Part shown: in pieces, positions 1 to 8,383 of the stretch | Numbering within the stretch: position 1 is the first letter of the stretch | Layout of the letters: every line of letters starts with the position of its first letter | DNA from: Streptomonospora nanhaiensis | GTDB lineage: Bacteria; Actinomycetota; Actinomycetes; Streptosporangiales; Streptosporangiaceae | Reading direction: 5' to 3' | Assembly: GCF_013410565.1 (NCBI RefSeq) | Contig: NZ_JACCFO010000001.1 | Location: forward strand, 4,216,001 to 4,280,000 | Length of the DNA stretch: 64,000 nt | Notes under the pieces: generated by a model | Told to the model about the DNA's origin: nothing | The model's database searches: none | Seen by the model: only the letters and a program-made list of their open reading frames with translations | Made by a program: the position numbers and the translations under genes

Positions 1-368
1 CGCACACGGGGTATCGGTCCGCAGCCCCAACGCCACATCCGCGGCCGCAATCGCCCCGAACCCCCACCGCCATCCGGTCCTGCCCACCCGGCCCCGGCAA
101 CCGGTACTCGGCACACCGGGCGGCGGCGGGCGGCGGCGGGCGGCGGCGGGCGCCGAACGCGCTCCCGGAAGCGCCGCGGGGCGGTGCCCGGCCGCCGAGG
201 CGGCAGCCCGAGCCCCGGCCCAGGGCAACGCCGAGGCGGCGGGTAGCCTCGCCCGGTGCGGCGCCGTCCCCCCGGCACCTCGACCGCACCCCAGACGGCA
301 CCCGGCGGCGCCCGCGGTCGCCGGCCGCCGACTGCCCAGGAACCGACTCGGAAGGCTCGACAGCGACC
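1..368. other. Gene-free left edge
   Basis: No supported coding region. The stretch is very GC-rich and includes a short tandem repeat (121-150). A weak purine-rich patch (GGAAGG, 350-355) lies ahead of the first gene. No -10 box at leaderless spacing and no RNA gene is visible. Confidence 0.5.
121..150. repeat. 10-bp tandem repeat, 3 copies
   Basis: CGGCGGCGGG occurs three times head to tail. It is a simple GC repeat prone to slippage, and no function is evident. Confidence 0.8.
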
Positions 369-1268
369 ATGCGCTTCGGCGTCAACATCCTCAACTTCAC
401 GTCCGGCACCACCCCCGACACCCTGCTGCGGTGGGCGCGCTACGCCGAGGAACGCGGGTTCCACTCCGCGATGATCTCCGACCACGTCGCCATCACGCCC
501 GACGTGGCCCAGGTCTACCCGGCGCCCTTCTACGACCCGTTCACCACGCTCGCCTGGCTGGCGGGCCAGACCCGGCGCGTCGAACTGGGCACGACCGTGG
601 CGATCCTGCCCTACCGCCACCCCCTGCACACCGCCCGCGTCACCGCCAACATCGACCGGTTCAGCGGCGGCCGGCTGATCCTGGGCGTGGGCGTGAGCTG
701 GCCGCGCCAGGAGTACGCGGCCCTGGGCGTGCCGTTCCACCGGCGCGGCGCGATCACCGACGAGTACCTGGAGGTCATCACGCGCGCCTGGCGTGAGGAG
801 GAGTTCTCCTTCGCCGGGGAGTTCGTGTCGTTCGAGCGCGCCGCCACCGGGCCGCTGCCGGTGCGCGTCCCGCCGGTGTGGGTGGGCGGGGCGAGCCCGG
901 CCGCACTGCGGCGCGCGGTGCGCTACGGCGACGCCTGGCACCCGCTCAACCAGCGCATGGCCGACCTGCGCGAGGGCCTGGCCGCGCTGCGCCGCGCCGC
1001 GGCCGAGGCCGGCCGGGAGCGGCCGCCGGAGTTCGCGCCGCGGCTGCCGCTGCTGGTCACGGACGGCCCCATCGACGGCGAGGACCGTCTTGTGGGCCAG
1101 GGCACGCTGGACCAGATCCGCCGCGACCTCGACGAGCTGGCCGAGCTGGGCGCCGAGCACGTGCTGTTCGACACCTACCCCGGCAGCCCGGACCGCTTCC
1201 GGCCGGTGGAGGAGGACCTGGCGATGCTCGACCGGATGGTGGAGCAGGTCCTGCCGCGGGTGGCGTAG
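369..1268 (+). CDS. LLM-class F420-dependent oxidoreductase
   Basis: The 299-aa product is a luciferase-like monooxygenase (TIM-barrel) of the F420-dependent oxidoreductase kind. Family marks seen are the N-terminal MRFGVN strand, the early SDHVAI segment, RVELGT followed by LPYRHP, the glycine-rich SGGRLILGVGVSW loop that shapes the flavin/F420 site, and PPVWVGG. Length is typical for the family. These enzymes move hydride between reduced F420 (or FMN) and varied substrates, so the substrate cannot be named from sequence. The start is the first ATG of the conserved strand. An IclR-type regulator follows 97 bp downstream on the same strand and could control it, but no operator was recognised. 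Confidence 0.88.
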   Translation: MRFGVNILNFTSGTTPDTLLRWARYAEERGFHSAMISDHVAITPDVAQVYPAPFYDPFTTLAWLAGQTRRVELGTTVAILPYRHPLHTARVTANIDRFSGGRLILGVGVSWPRQEYAALGVPFHRRGAITDEYLEVITRAWREEEFSFAGEFVSFERAATGPLPVRVPPVWVGGASPAALRRAVRYGDAWHPLNQRMADLREGLAALRRAAAEAGRERPPEFAPRLPLLVTDGPIDGEDRLVGQGTLDQIRRDLDELAELGAEHVLFDTYPGSPDRFRPVEEDLAMLDRMVEQVLPRVA

Positions 1269-1353
1269 ACCGCGGGGCGCGTGCGGGGACCGGCCATGGG
1301 GCGGGGGAGCGGCGCGCCGCCGCACCCGGCCCCGCCGCGCCCCCGCGAGCGCG

Positions 1354-1359
1354 GATAAT
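1354..1359 (+). promoter_or_regulatory. -10 box, leaderless promoter of the IclR gene
   Basis: GATAAT, then 6 nt, then ATG at 1366. The spacing puts transcription start at or within a base or two of the start codon. No -35 consensus is seen. Confidence 0.55.
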
Positions 1360-1365
1360 CGAGGC

Positions 1366-2121
1366 ATGGCTGCTGGGCGTGAGAAGGAGACGGTGACGGA
1401 TCGGACGCTGGACGTCCTGGAAGCGCTGGCGCACACCTCGCGGCTGGCCGACATCGCGGCGGCCACGGACCTGCCCAAGCCGACCGTGCACCGCATCCTG
1501 CAGCGGATGGTGGCGCGCGACTTCGTCCGCACCGACGGGCAGGGCCACTACACCGGCGGGCCGCGCGTGCTGTCGCTGGCGGGCCGCTACATGCGCCAGC
1601 TCGACCTGCCGCAGCGCTCCTACCCGGTGCTGAACCGGCTCCAGCAGAGCACCGAGTGGACCGTGCACCTGGCCGTGCTCACCGGAGACGAGGCCGTCTA
1701 CGCCGCCAAGCTGGAGGGTTCCAAGCCCTACCACCTGGCGTCGCGGGTGGGCATGCAGCTGGCGCTGCACTGCACCTCGGTCGGCAAGGCGATGCTGGCG
1801 CGGCTGCCGGAGGACCGCGTGCACGCGCTGCTGCAGCGCACCGGGATGCCGTCCCGGACCCCGAACACCATCACCGACGAGGAGCGGCTGCGCGCGGAGT
1901 TGGAGACGGTGCGCGCGCGGGGCTACGCCGAGGACCGCGAGGAGAACGAGCTGGGTGTCCACGCGGTGGGCGCCGCCATCACCGACTACACCGGCGAGGT
2001 GGTGGCGGGGGTCAGCGCCGCCGCCCTGGTGCACCTGCCCACGGAGGGGACCGCGGCCTGGCGCGGCGAGCAGGTCGCGGCGGCGGCCCACGAGATCTCC
2101 CGCCTCCTGGGGGCCTCTTGA
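1366..2121 (+). CDS. IclR-family transcriptional regulator
   Basis: A 251-aa regulator of usual IclR length. Residues 1-75 form the winged helix-turn-helix (RLADIAAATDLPKPTVHR recognition region). Residues 80-250 form the effector-binding IclR domain with the typical LHCTSVGKAMLA segment, GYAEDREENELGVHAVGAAI and a final GVSAAAL strand. The frame is open far upstream, but ATG 1366 starts the conserved domain and sits 6 nt after a GATAAT box, so the leader is probably absent. It likely senses a small organic acid or aromatic compound (family inference) and may govern the upstream oxidoreductase. A perfect stem-loop follows the stop. Confidence 0.88.
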   Translation: MAAGREKETVTDRTLDVLEALAHTSRLADIAAATDLPKPTVHRILQRMVARDFVRTDGQGHYTGGPRVLSLAGRYMRQLDLPQRSYPVLNRLQQSTEWTVHLAVLTGDEAVYAAKLEGSKPYHLASRVGMQLALHCTSVGKAMLARLPEDRVHALLQRTGMPSRTPNTITDEERLRAELETVRARGYAEDREENELGVHAVGAAITDYTGEVVAGVSAAALVHLPTEGTAAWRGEQVAAAAHEISRLLGAS

Positions 2122-2165
2122 CTTCAGGCGCCGGGCGGACCTGTGGACCTGTGAAGGATCCCGAC

Positions 2166-2184
2166 CCGCCCGCGAAGCGGGCGG
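2166..2184 (+). terminator. Stem-loop after IclR gene
   Basis: Perfect 8-bp stem CCGCCCGC/GCGGGCGG with a GAA loop, 45 bp after the IclR stop. There is no T-run, so factor-independent termination is uncertain. Confidence 0.45.
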
Positions 2185-2258
2185 AAGGCCGCGTGCGTGG
2201 GCGTCACCCTGTCGGCGCGGCACGGCGCCCGCGGGCGCGGCGCGGCGCGCCCGCGGGC

Positions 2259-2789
2259 TCAGCTCACCTGCTTGAACTGCGCCGACATGAACGAGCGGAT
2301 CTCGTGCCCGCGCGCCGCCATGTCCCAGGCGTAGCCCAGGGTCTCGCGCTGGTCGCCGAAAAGGCCGTAGAGGCGGCGGCCGGCGGTGACCTGCTCACCG
2401 GTCTCGGTGCGCAGCACCGCGTCGGTCACCAGTTCCACGCGGGTGGCGAACACCGTGCCGAGGTAGACCTCGCTGTAGCCCTCGGGGTGGGCGATCAGGG
2501 CCTCGACGTGCACCGGGGCGGCGTCGGGCTCGGCGGGCCGCGCGGCCTCGGCCGTGCGGCAGCGCCAGTAGCCGGACTCCGACGTCCACAGGTCGGCGAG
2601 GGAGCCGTCGGACGTCAGCCGCCACACGCGGCTGCGGTAGGTCAGGCAGGGGCCGCCGTCGTTGGTGAACTCGATCTCCTGGCCGAACTGGAACTCGTCC
2701 ATGTCCGCGTAGCCGGCGACGCCGACGCCTTCCCAGCGACCGATCAAAAACGACAGCTTCTCCAGATCGGGGTGCACCTCGGGCTGCAT
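2259..2789 (-). CDS. Nitrobindin-like / FABP-family beta-barrel protein
   Basis: A 176-aa cytoplasmic protein of the THAP4/nitrobindin type (formerly DUF1794, fatty-acid-binding-protein-like). It opens with HPDLEKLSFLIGRWEGVGVAGY, containing the family's GxWxGxG signature, followed by alternating beta strands of a 10-stranded barrel. Bacterial nitrobindins bind ferric heme and isomerise peroxynitrite or bind NO; binding here is inferred from family, and the heme-ligand histidine was not confirmed by alignment. The start is ATG 2789, since residues upstream in the open frame are not conserved in character and a TACGCT -10 lies 8 nt before it. It converges on the IclR gene. Confidence 0.85.
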   Translation of the reverse strand: MQPEVHPDLEKLSFLIGRWEGVGVAGYADMDEFQFGQEIEFTNDGGPCLTYRSRVWRLTSDGSLADLWTSESGYWRCRTAEAARPAEPDAAPVHVEALIAHPEGYSEVYLGTVFATRVELVTDAVLRTETGEQVTAGRRLYGLFGDQRETLGYAWDMAARGHEIRSFMSAQFKQVS

Positions 2790-2797
2790 AGTCTTCG

Positions 2798-2803
2798 AGC
2801 GTA
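2798..2803 (-). promoter_or_regulatory. -10 box, leaderless promoter of nitrobindin-like gene
   Basis: On the minus strand this reads TACGCT, 8 nt, ATG. It fits leaderless initiation. Confidence 0.5.
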
Positions 2804-3092
2804 GTGGCCGTGCCCGGGTGGGCCGTACGCAGCGCGCCGGGGGCCGGGCGGCCGGGTGACACTTCGTGTTCGCCGCCCGGGGTGCGTAATCCAACTGTTA
2901 TTCACGGTCCGGACTCTCCCCTCAGGTATTACGGTGTTCACTCGAACACGCGCGGGCGCACGCCGGTCGGGAAGCGGCCACCGCGCCGTGCCCGCGGTCC
3001 CCGCGGCACCTGGTAAAGAGGATGCAATCCGCGGCGCGGCGGTGCGGCGCGTACGCGGCATTCCCACTCGCGACCCAGAGAGGCGGCCTTCA

Positions 3093-3869
3093 ATGCTGGT
3101 GATCATCGGGGTGGCCCTCCTGCTCGGCGCGCTGGTGCTGGCACCGCCGGCGGTGCTGGCGCTGCGCCGGTGGTCGCACCAGCGCGACGTGGAGCAGGTC
3201 CGGCCGCGCGCCTTCACCGGCCAGGTGGGCAGCGTGGTCACGGTGTCGGGGGTGGCGGTGCCGGGGCCGGCCGGGCCGATCGAGTCGCGGCTGGCACGCC
3301 ACGACTGCGTGTGGCACGGCCACGAGGTGCTGCGGCACTACTGGTCGCTGACGCAGGACTCGGACACGGGCGAGCGGGTGCGGGTGCGCGACTGCGACTC
3401 CATCGCCGACTACGCCTCCACGGAGCGGTTCGGGATCGTCGCCGACCCCGAGCGCCGCCGCGACCCGATGCCGGTGCTGGTGGAGCCCGAGGACGCCGCC
3501 CTCAAGGGCGCGGACCTGTGCCTGCAGCGCGTGGTGGGGCGGCCGCAGCGGGGGGTGCCGGCTCCGGCCGACGACCTGCTGCCGCGGGTGAAGGGCCGCA
3601 TCTCGGGGCTGTTCCGCGGCGAGACGATCGAGTTCGAGTACCGCGAGTGGATCCTGCGCCCGGGGGAGCCGGTGGTGGTGACCGGTCTTTTGGAGTTGCG
3701 CGAGGGCCACCCGGTGATCACGGCGCCGCCGGACGGCCGCCTGCGCATCGAGCACGGCCGCCCCGCCGAGGAGCCGCAGGCGGTCGGCGGGACCAACGCG
3801 CTGCTGCTGTGCGGCGGAGCGGTGGTGTCGGCGTGCGCGGGGCTGCTGCTGACGCTGGCGGGGGCCTGA
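3093..3869 (+). CDS. GIDE-domain two-span membrane protein
   Basis: A 258-aa protein with one membrane span at the N-terminus (about 2-24) and one at the C-terminus (about 235-256). The long soluble segment between them resembles the GIDE domain of the mitochondrial E3 ligase MULAN/GIDE: early GxV...SRLARHDCVWH, a middle variable part, and the hallmark IEFEYREWILRPGEPVVVTG near residue 185-205. Two-span GIDE topology is kept but there is no RING finger, so no ubiquitin-ligase activity is expected. Bacterial GIDE proteins have been proposed to act in membrane stress or conflict, but none is well characterised. ATG 3093 follows AGAGAGGCGG. Function is unassigned. Confidence 0.75.
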   Translation: MLVIIGVALLLGALVLAPPAVLALRRWSHQRDVEQVRPRAFTGQVGSVVTVSGVAVPGPAGPIESRLARHDCVWHGHEVLRHYWSLTQDSDTGERVRVRDCDSIADYASTERFGIVADPERRRDPMPVLVEPEDAALKGADLCLQRVVGRPQRGVPAPADDLLPRVKGRISGLFRGETIEFEYREWILRPGEPVVVTGLLELREGHPVITAPPDGRLRIEHGRPAEEPQAVGGTNALLLCGGAVVSACAGLLLTLAGA

Positions 3870-4005
3870 GCAGGCGCAGCGCGCGAGGTCCGCAGCGTTG
3901 ACGGACGCGCGGAGAGGCCGAAAGGACCTGATGCCAAGCCCCTGCGGCATCGGCGGTAACGGCCCCACCGGCCGGGAGCGTGCCCGAAGCGTCACCGGGT
4001 GCCGT

Positions 4006-4011
4006 TACGCT
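4006..4011 (+). promoter_or_regulatory. -10 box, leaderless promoter of dsrE-like gene
   Basis: TACGCT, 7 nt, ATG 4019. No ribosome binding site is present between them. Confidence 0.55.
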
Positions 4012-4018
4012 GGCCCCC

Positions 4019-4381
4019 ATGGACCGCACTCTCGTGATCAAGGCCACCGCGGGCCACGACGACCCCGAGCGCTGCAACCAGGCGTTCACGGTCGCTGCGG
4101 CGGCGGTGGCCAGCGGCGTGCAGGTGTCGCTGTGGCTGACCGGAGAGGCGTCGTGGTTCGCGGTGCCGGGCCGCGCCGCCGAGTTCTCCCTCCCGCACGC
4201 CGCCCCGCTGCCGGACCTGCTGGAGTCGGTGCTGGCCGCCGGTTCGATCACGGTCTGCACCCAGTGCGCCGCCCGCCGCGAACTCACCCAGGCCGACCTC
4301 ATCGACGGCGTCCGCATCGCCGGAGCCCCCACCTTCGTCGAGGAGATCACCCGGGACGGCGCCCAGGCCCTGGTGTACTGA
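4019..4381 (+). CDS. DsrE-family protein
   Basis: A 120-aa protein with the DsrE/F/H alpha-beta fold: LVIKATAGHDDPERCNQAF at the start (P-loop-like first strand), SGVQVSLWLTGEASWF in the middle, and a late TVCTQCAARREL with two cysteines three residues apart, where sulfur-relay relatives (DsrE, TusD) carry the persulfide cysteine. No other dsr/tus gene is nearby, so this is likely a stand-alone peroxiredoxin-like or sulfur-carrier protein of unknown partner. The start was chosen at ATG 4019 because it begins the conserved strand and has a leaderless promoter. Confidence 0.78.
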   Translation: MDRTLVIKATAGHDDPERCNQAFTVAAAAVASGVQVSLWLTGEASWFAVPGRAAEFSLPHAAPLPDLLESVLAAGSITVCTQCAARRELTQADLIDGVRIAGAPTFVEEITRDGAQALVY

Positions 4382-4578
4382 CACCGGTGCCGTCAGCCCT
4401 GGCGCCGCCGGTCCTGTTCCCGCAGTCGGCACCGGCGGCGCGGCCGGCACCGCCCGTGCCGTAATCGCAGTCGGGATCGCGGCGCCCGAAGTCGGTCCGC
4501 GGCCCCGCACCGCCGATCAGTGCGTCCGGCCCCGGCAAAGGGTTCGTGCCCGCTCACGCCCTCTGGCACCATCCCGTC

Positions 4579-5049
4579 ATGAACCTGGAACCGGTTTCGG
4601 CGGTAGCGGTGGCCGCGCTCGGTCTGGCGGGTGTTTACCTACAGAGCCGGCGCAAGGGGCACGCCTACGACGAGATCAAGCACGAACTGGAACTGCTGTC
4701 CCTCCTGCCGGAAACCAGCCCCATGCGGGCCCCACTCCAGGCCCGCATCGAACGCTCCCTGGCCGACCTGATCGCCAACCGCTCCAGAAAGTCCCGCGAC
4801 TGGACGGGGATCTCGTTCACGTCCTTCCTGCTCGCGGTGGCCGTGGCCCTGACGTTCCCCATGCTCCAGGGCGGCTGGTGGTGGCTCCTGTCGGTTCCGA
4901 TCGCCATCTGCACCCTGTTCGGAAGCGTCGGCTTCTTCGACGCCATAGCCCTCACCGAACGCGACGCAACTGGAAAAAGAGTCACCCACCCCATCCAGGC
5001 CCCGGCAGAGGCCCCCACCTCCGATCCCAGAGAGGAACCCCCGAACTGA
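4579..5049 (+). CDS. Small membrane protein, unknown function
   Basis: A 156-aa protein that I do not recognise. There is one N-terminal span (about 5-21), a charged helical loop with heptad-like leucines (about 30-70), then two close spans (about 75-96 and 100-123), and a Pro/Glu-rich C-terminal tail. Codon use is less GC-biased at third positions than in neighbours (AAA, AGA and ATA codons appear), and the flanking 4.5-5.15 kb is also AT-richer, which hints at acquired DNA. No clear ribosome binding site precedes ATG 4579. A CACCAT hexamer 7 nt upstream could be a weak leaderless -10 element. Confidence 0.6.
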   Translation: MNLEPVSAVAVAALGLAGVYLQSRRKGHAYDEIKHELELLSLLPETSPMRAPLQARIERSLADLIANRSRKSRDWTGISFTSFLLAVAVALTFPMLQGGWWWLLSVPIAICTLFGSVGFFDAIALTERDATGKRVTHPIQAPAEAPTSDPREEPPN

Positions 5050-5154
5050 GCCCGCACCGCCCCTTGACCGGTTTCCCGCTTCATGCTCTGCGCCGCAATG
5101 GGTGAGCGATCGATGAACGTCGGCCGCATCAGCGTGATCGCGGTCAATGACCAT

Positions 5155-5191
5155 GAAAAACCCCCTACCGAAGAAAATTTCCGGTAGGGGG
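5155..5191 (-). terminator. Intrinsic terminator of gpm
   Basis: A 10-bp perfect stem (5161-5170 with 5182-5191), 11-nt A-rich loop, and five T residues after the stem when read on the minus strand. It lies 16 bp beyond the gpm stop and is one of only two classical T-tract terminators in the window. Confidence 0.85.
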
Positions 5192-5206
5192 CCTTGGGCG
5201 AACGGG

Positions 5207-5953
5207 CTACTTCTTGCCCTGGTTCTTGACGGCCTCGATGGCGGCCTTGGCGGCCTCTGGGTCGAGGTACTCTCCGCCCTGCTTGCGCGGGGTGAAGTCG
5301 TCGTTGAGTTCGTAGACGAGGGGGATGCCGGTGGGGATGTTGAGGCCGGCGATGGTCTCGTCGTCGATCTTGTCGAGGTGCTTGACCAGGGCGCGCAGGG
5401 AGTTGCCGTGGGCGGCGACCAGGACGGTGCGGCCGGCGGCCAGGTCGGGGACGATGACGTCGTACCAGTAGGGGAGCATGCGGTCGACCACGTCGGCCAG
5501 GCACTCCGTGCGGGGCATGAGCTCCGGCGGGAGTTGGCCGTAGCGGCGGTCGTTCACCTGCGAGTAGGGGTCGTCGTCGGCGATCGGCGGCGGCGGGGTG
5601 TCGTAGGAGCGGCGCCAGACCATGAACTGCTCGTCGCCGTACTCCTCGCGGGTCTGGGCCTTGTTCTTGCCCTGCAGGGCGCCGTAGTGGCGCTCGTTGA
5701 GGCGCCAGGAGCGGCGCACCGGCAGCCAGTGCAGGTCGGCCGCCTCCAGGGCGATGTTGGCCGTGCGGATCGCGCGCTTGAGCACCGAGGTGTGCACGAT
5801 GCCGGGACGGAGGTCGGCGTCGCGCAGCAGCTCCCCGCCCCTGCGCGCCTCCTCCTCGCCGGTGGCCGACAGGTCGACGTCCACCCAGCCGGTGAACAGC
5901 CCTTCGGCGTTCCAGACACTTTCACCGTGTCGCAGTAGAACGAGAGTCGCCAT
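5207..5953 (-). CDS. gpmA: 2,3-bisphosphoglycerate-dependent phosphoglycerate mutase
   Basis: A 248-aa cofactor-dependent mutase that interconverts 3- and 2-phosphoglycerate in glycolysis and gluconeogenesis. Visible marks are the [10 protein letters not shown] phosphohistidine motif (His9), FTGWVDVDL, the [18 protein letters not shown] substrate loop with its catalytic glutamate region, and [10 protein letters not shown] carrying the second active-site histidine. Length matches the family. ATG 5953 is preceded by TAGGCT and 7 nt, so translation is probably leaderless. It lies next to a YbjN-type gene and mshA, a grouping common in actinobacteria. Confidence 0.96.
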   Translation of the reverse strand: MATLVLLRHGESVWNAEGLFTGWVDVDLSATGEEEARRGGELLRDADLRPGIVHTSVLKRAIRTANIALEAADLHWLPVRRSWRLNERHYGALQGKNKAQTREEYGDEQFMVWRRSYDTPPPPIADDDPYSQVNDRRYGQLPPELMPRTECLADVVDRMLPYWYDVIVPDLAAGRTVLVAAHGNSLRALVKHLDKIDDETIAGLNIPTGIPLVYELNDDFTPRKQGGEYLDPEAAKAAIEAVKNQGKK

Positions 5954-5960
5954 GGTGGCC

Positions 5961-5966
5961 AGCCTA
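5961..5966 (-). promoter_or_regulatory. -10 box, leaderless promoter of gpmA
   Basis: Minus strand TAGGCT, 7 nt, ATG 5953. The same TAGGCT hexamer at the same kind of spacing precedes argS, rbsK and the DUF2207 gene in this window. Confidence 0.6.
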
Positions 5967-6132
5967 GCGACTTGCGGGCGGACGGCGGGCCACGGGGGCG
6001 TGAATGGTCCAGACCATTTGGCCGTCCGGTGCCCGGGCGGTACTTGTGCGGCCCGGCCCCCGGTCCCCCGGCCCCGGCCCGCACTCCCGTGCCGTCCGGC
6101 GAGCCCGGCGCCCCCGGCGTCCCCGACCCCCC

Positions 6133-6657
6133 TCAGCCGCGCGCGGGCGGGGCCTGCCGGTCCTCCTCCACCAGGTGGCGGAACGCCTCCAGGTTGCGCA
6201 GGCTGTGGCCGCGCCGGTAGCGCCAGTCCCACTCCCTGCGGATGGAGGTGGCGAACCCGCGCTCCAGGGCGCCGTTGAAGTTGTCGTCGGAGTAGCTGAG
6301 CACGCACCCCAGCAGCCGGTCGACCTCCTCGGGGGTGACGCCGGCCAGGGGGAGGCGCCCGGAGATGTAGACGTCGCCGACCTCGTCGGCGGAGAACGCC
6401 ATGCCGTACATGGCGTCGTTCTTCTGCAGCAGCCACCGGTAGAACTCGGCGTGGTTCTCGTCGGGGCGGCGGCAGAAGAACGTCTTCACCAGCAGGCTGT
6501 GCTCGCCCACGCTGATGACGACCATCGTTTTGAGCTTGCGCCGGCCGGGCAGCGCCACGACGAACGACTCGGGGGAGGACCGCTCGACCTCCAGTTCGGC
6601 CTCCTTGACGGCGGCCTCGACGGCGGCGACCGCGGCCGCCCTGGCTTGCTCTGACAT
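6133..6657 (-). CDS. YbjN-domain protein
   Basis: A 174-aa acidic protein of the YbjN / type III secretion chaperone-like fold, recognisable by [33 protein letters not shown], a long amphipathic middle helix, and [12 protein letters not shown]. Members in actinobacteria sit beside mshA and gpm, as here, but their biochemical role is not settled. ATG 6657 has a GAGGAC ribosome site 3-8 nt upstream. It is co-oriented with mshA, 83 bp downstream of the mshA stop, and probably shares its transcript. Confidence 0.85.
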   Translation of the reverse strand: MSEQARAAAVAAVEAAVKEAELEVERSSPESFVVALPGRRKLKTMVVISVGEHSLLVKTFFCRRPDENHAEFYRWLLQKNDAMYGMAFSADEVGDVYISGRLPLAGVTPEEVDRLLGCVLSYSDDNFNGALERGFATSIRREWDWRYRRGHSLRNLEAFRHLVEEDRQAPPARG

Positions 6658-6740
6658 GCGTCCTCGAAACTGTCGACCCTTGCCGGCGGGCGCCGGCCCG
6701 GCGGTGCCCGCCGCGGACCCCGCGCTGTTCGCGGCGGTCC

Positions 6741-8135
6741 CTACTGCCCTGCGGCGAGCGGCAGGCGCCCGCCGACCAAAGTCTCACGGTAGACCCCGAG
6801 GAGGCCGTCGACCGTGGCGTCCCACCCCAGTCCGGCCGCGTGCCGGAGCCCCTCGGCGCCCAGGCGCGCGCGCCAGGCGGGCTCGCGGACCAGCCGGTGC
6901 AGCACCCGCGCGTAGTCCTCGGGGCGGTGGCCGTCGATGAGCACGCCCGAGGCGCCGTCGCGCACCGCCGTGGGCAGGCCGCCCACCCGCGAGGCGACGA
7001 CCGGTGTGCCGCACGCCTGGGACTCCACCGCCACCAGCCCGAAGGACTCCGAGTAGGAGGGTACGACCGTGGCGGTGGCGGCCCGGTAGTAGGAGACGAG
7101 TTCGGCGCGCGAGCGCGGCGGCTCCCAGCGGACGATGTCGGCCACCCCCAGCGAGCGCGCGAGTTCGGCGAGCATGCGCGGCTGGGAGAGGTCGCCGCCC
7201 GACAGCCCGCCGACGATCGCCACCACCAGGCGGTCGCGCAGCGCGGGGTCGCGCTCCAGCAGCGCGGCGGCGGCCCGCAGCAGCACGTCGGGGGCCTTGA
7301 GGCGCTGCACCCGGCCCACGAACAGCAGGAGTTCGGCGTCGCCGGGCAGGCCGACCGCGCGCAGCGCCTCCTGGCGGGAGCCGGGGCTGAACAGCTCCAG
7401 GTCCACGCCGGGCGCAACGGTGCTGACGCGGCCGGGGTCGGCGCCGTAGTGCTCGATGAGCTGGCCGCGCTCCACGCCGGTGTTGGCGACCAGGTGGTCG
7501 GCCTGGCGGACGAGCTGGTCCTCGCCGCGGACCCGGCTGTCGGGTTCGGGGGTGTCGCCCTGGGCCAGCGCGAGGTTCTTCACCCGGGCCAGGGTGTGCA
7601 TGGACTGCACGAGCGGGACGCCCCAGCGGTGCGCGGCGGCCAGGCCGGCGCGGCCCGACAGCCAGTAGTGGCCGTGGACGAGGTCGTAGTGGCCGGGCTC
7701 GTTGCCGGCCTCGGCCTGGAGCACGCCGAAGATGAAGGGGCACAGGTAGTGCGCCAGGGCGTTCTTGTCGAGGGAGCCGTAGGGGCCGGCGGGGATGTGG
7801 TGGACGGTGACCCCGGGCAGCATCTCCACGACGGGCGGCTGGTCGGGGCCGGTGGCGCGGGTGAACACGTCGGTGGCGACCCCGCGCCGGGCGAGCCGCT
7901 TGGCGACCTCGACGGTGTAGACGTTCAACCCCCCGGCGTCGCCGCTTCCGGGCTGCTCCAGGGGCGAGGTGTGCATGCTGATCGACGCGATCCTGCGGGG
8001 CGGGTCGGCGGGGGGTGCGGCGGGGACCGGTGCGGCGGAGGCGGCGGAGGCGCCGGGCGGGGTGCCGCCCGGCCGGGGTCCGGCCGCGGGGGTGGCGGGT
8101 TGTGTCGTGGGCGCGTCAGGGCTGTCCGGCACCAC
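6741..8135 (-). CDS. mshA: D-inositol-3-phosphate glycosyltransferase (mycothiol synthesis)
   Basis: A GT4 glycosyltransferase that joins UDP-GlcNAc to 1D-inositol 3-phosphate, the first step of mycothiol. The MshA signature [22 protein letters not shown] is present, then [29 protein letters not shown], and the [18 protein letters not shown] nucleotide-sugar site. The frame opens at GTG 8255 (504 aa), but that codon has no ribosome site. GTG 8135 has AAGGGG nine nt upstream and gives 464 aa, close to the usual length, so it is preferred. A Pro/Ala-rich low-complexity stretch still precedes the enzyme domain. Confidence 0.93.
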   Translation of the reverse strand: MVPDSPDAPTTQPATPAAGPRPGGTPPGASAASAAPVPAAPPADPPRRIASISMHTSPLEQPGSGDAGGLNVYTVEVAKRLARRGVATDVFTRATGPDQPPVVEMLPGVTVHHIPAGPYGSLDKNALAHYLCPFIFGVLQAEAGNEPGHYDLVHGHYWLSGRAGLAAAHRWGVPLVQSMHTLARVKNLALAQGDTPEPDSRVRGEDQLVRQADHLVANTGVERGQLIEHYGADPGRVSTVAPGVDLELFSPGSRQEALRAVGLPGDAELLLFVGRVQRLKAPDVLLRAAAALLERDPALRDRLVVAIVGGLSGGDLSQPRMLAELARSLGVADIVRWEPPRSRAELVSYYRAATATVVPSYSESFGLVAVESQACGTPVVASRVGGLPTAVRDGASGVLIDGHRPEDYARVLHRLVREPAWRARLGAEGLRHAAGLGWDATVDGLLGVYRETLVGGRLPLAAGQ

Positions 8136-8339
8136 TGCTGTCGTCCCCTTCCCGGTGCTTGTCGGCGTGTGTGCCCGGTCCGGCCGCGCTGCCGGAGCGC
8201 GCGCTCCCACCGCGCCCGGCACGGGGGTTCCGGACGCGGTCAGCGTCTCGTTCACTCAACAGGGCCGGGCCGCACGGTGTTCCATGATGGACGCGCAGGG
8301 TCGGGAGGGGTTCACCCGGGGTGGTCCCAAGCGGCCCCG

Positions 8340-8365
8340 GCCGGGCGCCCCGCGGGGCGCCCGGC
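8340..8365 (-). terminator. 26-bp perfect palindrome after the esterase gene
   Basis: A perfect GC palindrome whose hairpin would have about 11-12 bp, 18 bp beyond the esterase stop. There is no T-tract; it is presumed a terminator or RNA-stability element. Confidence 0.55.
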
Positions 8366-8383
8366 GCGGCGGGCGGGGCGGGC

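Noticed and set aside
3093-3869. Ubiquitin-ligase function for the GIDE-domain protein.
   Set aside because: The RING finger that provides ligase activity in MULAN is missing, and the genome segment shows no ubiquitin-like system.
5207-7417. A 736-codon open minus-strand frame running from gpmA through ybjN and into mshA, and similar very long frames elsewhere (for example 16870-19797, 31723-34881, 50515-53532).
   Set aside because: High GC suppresses stop codons in shadow frames. The real genes are identified by conserved motifs and starts. The extensions have Arg/Pro/Ala-biased content without domains.
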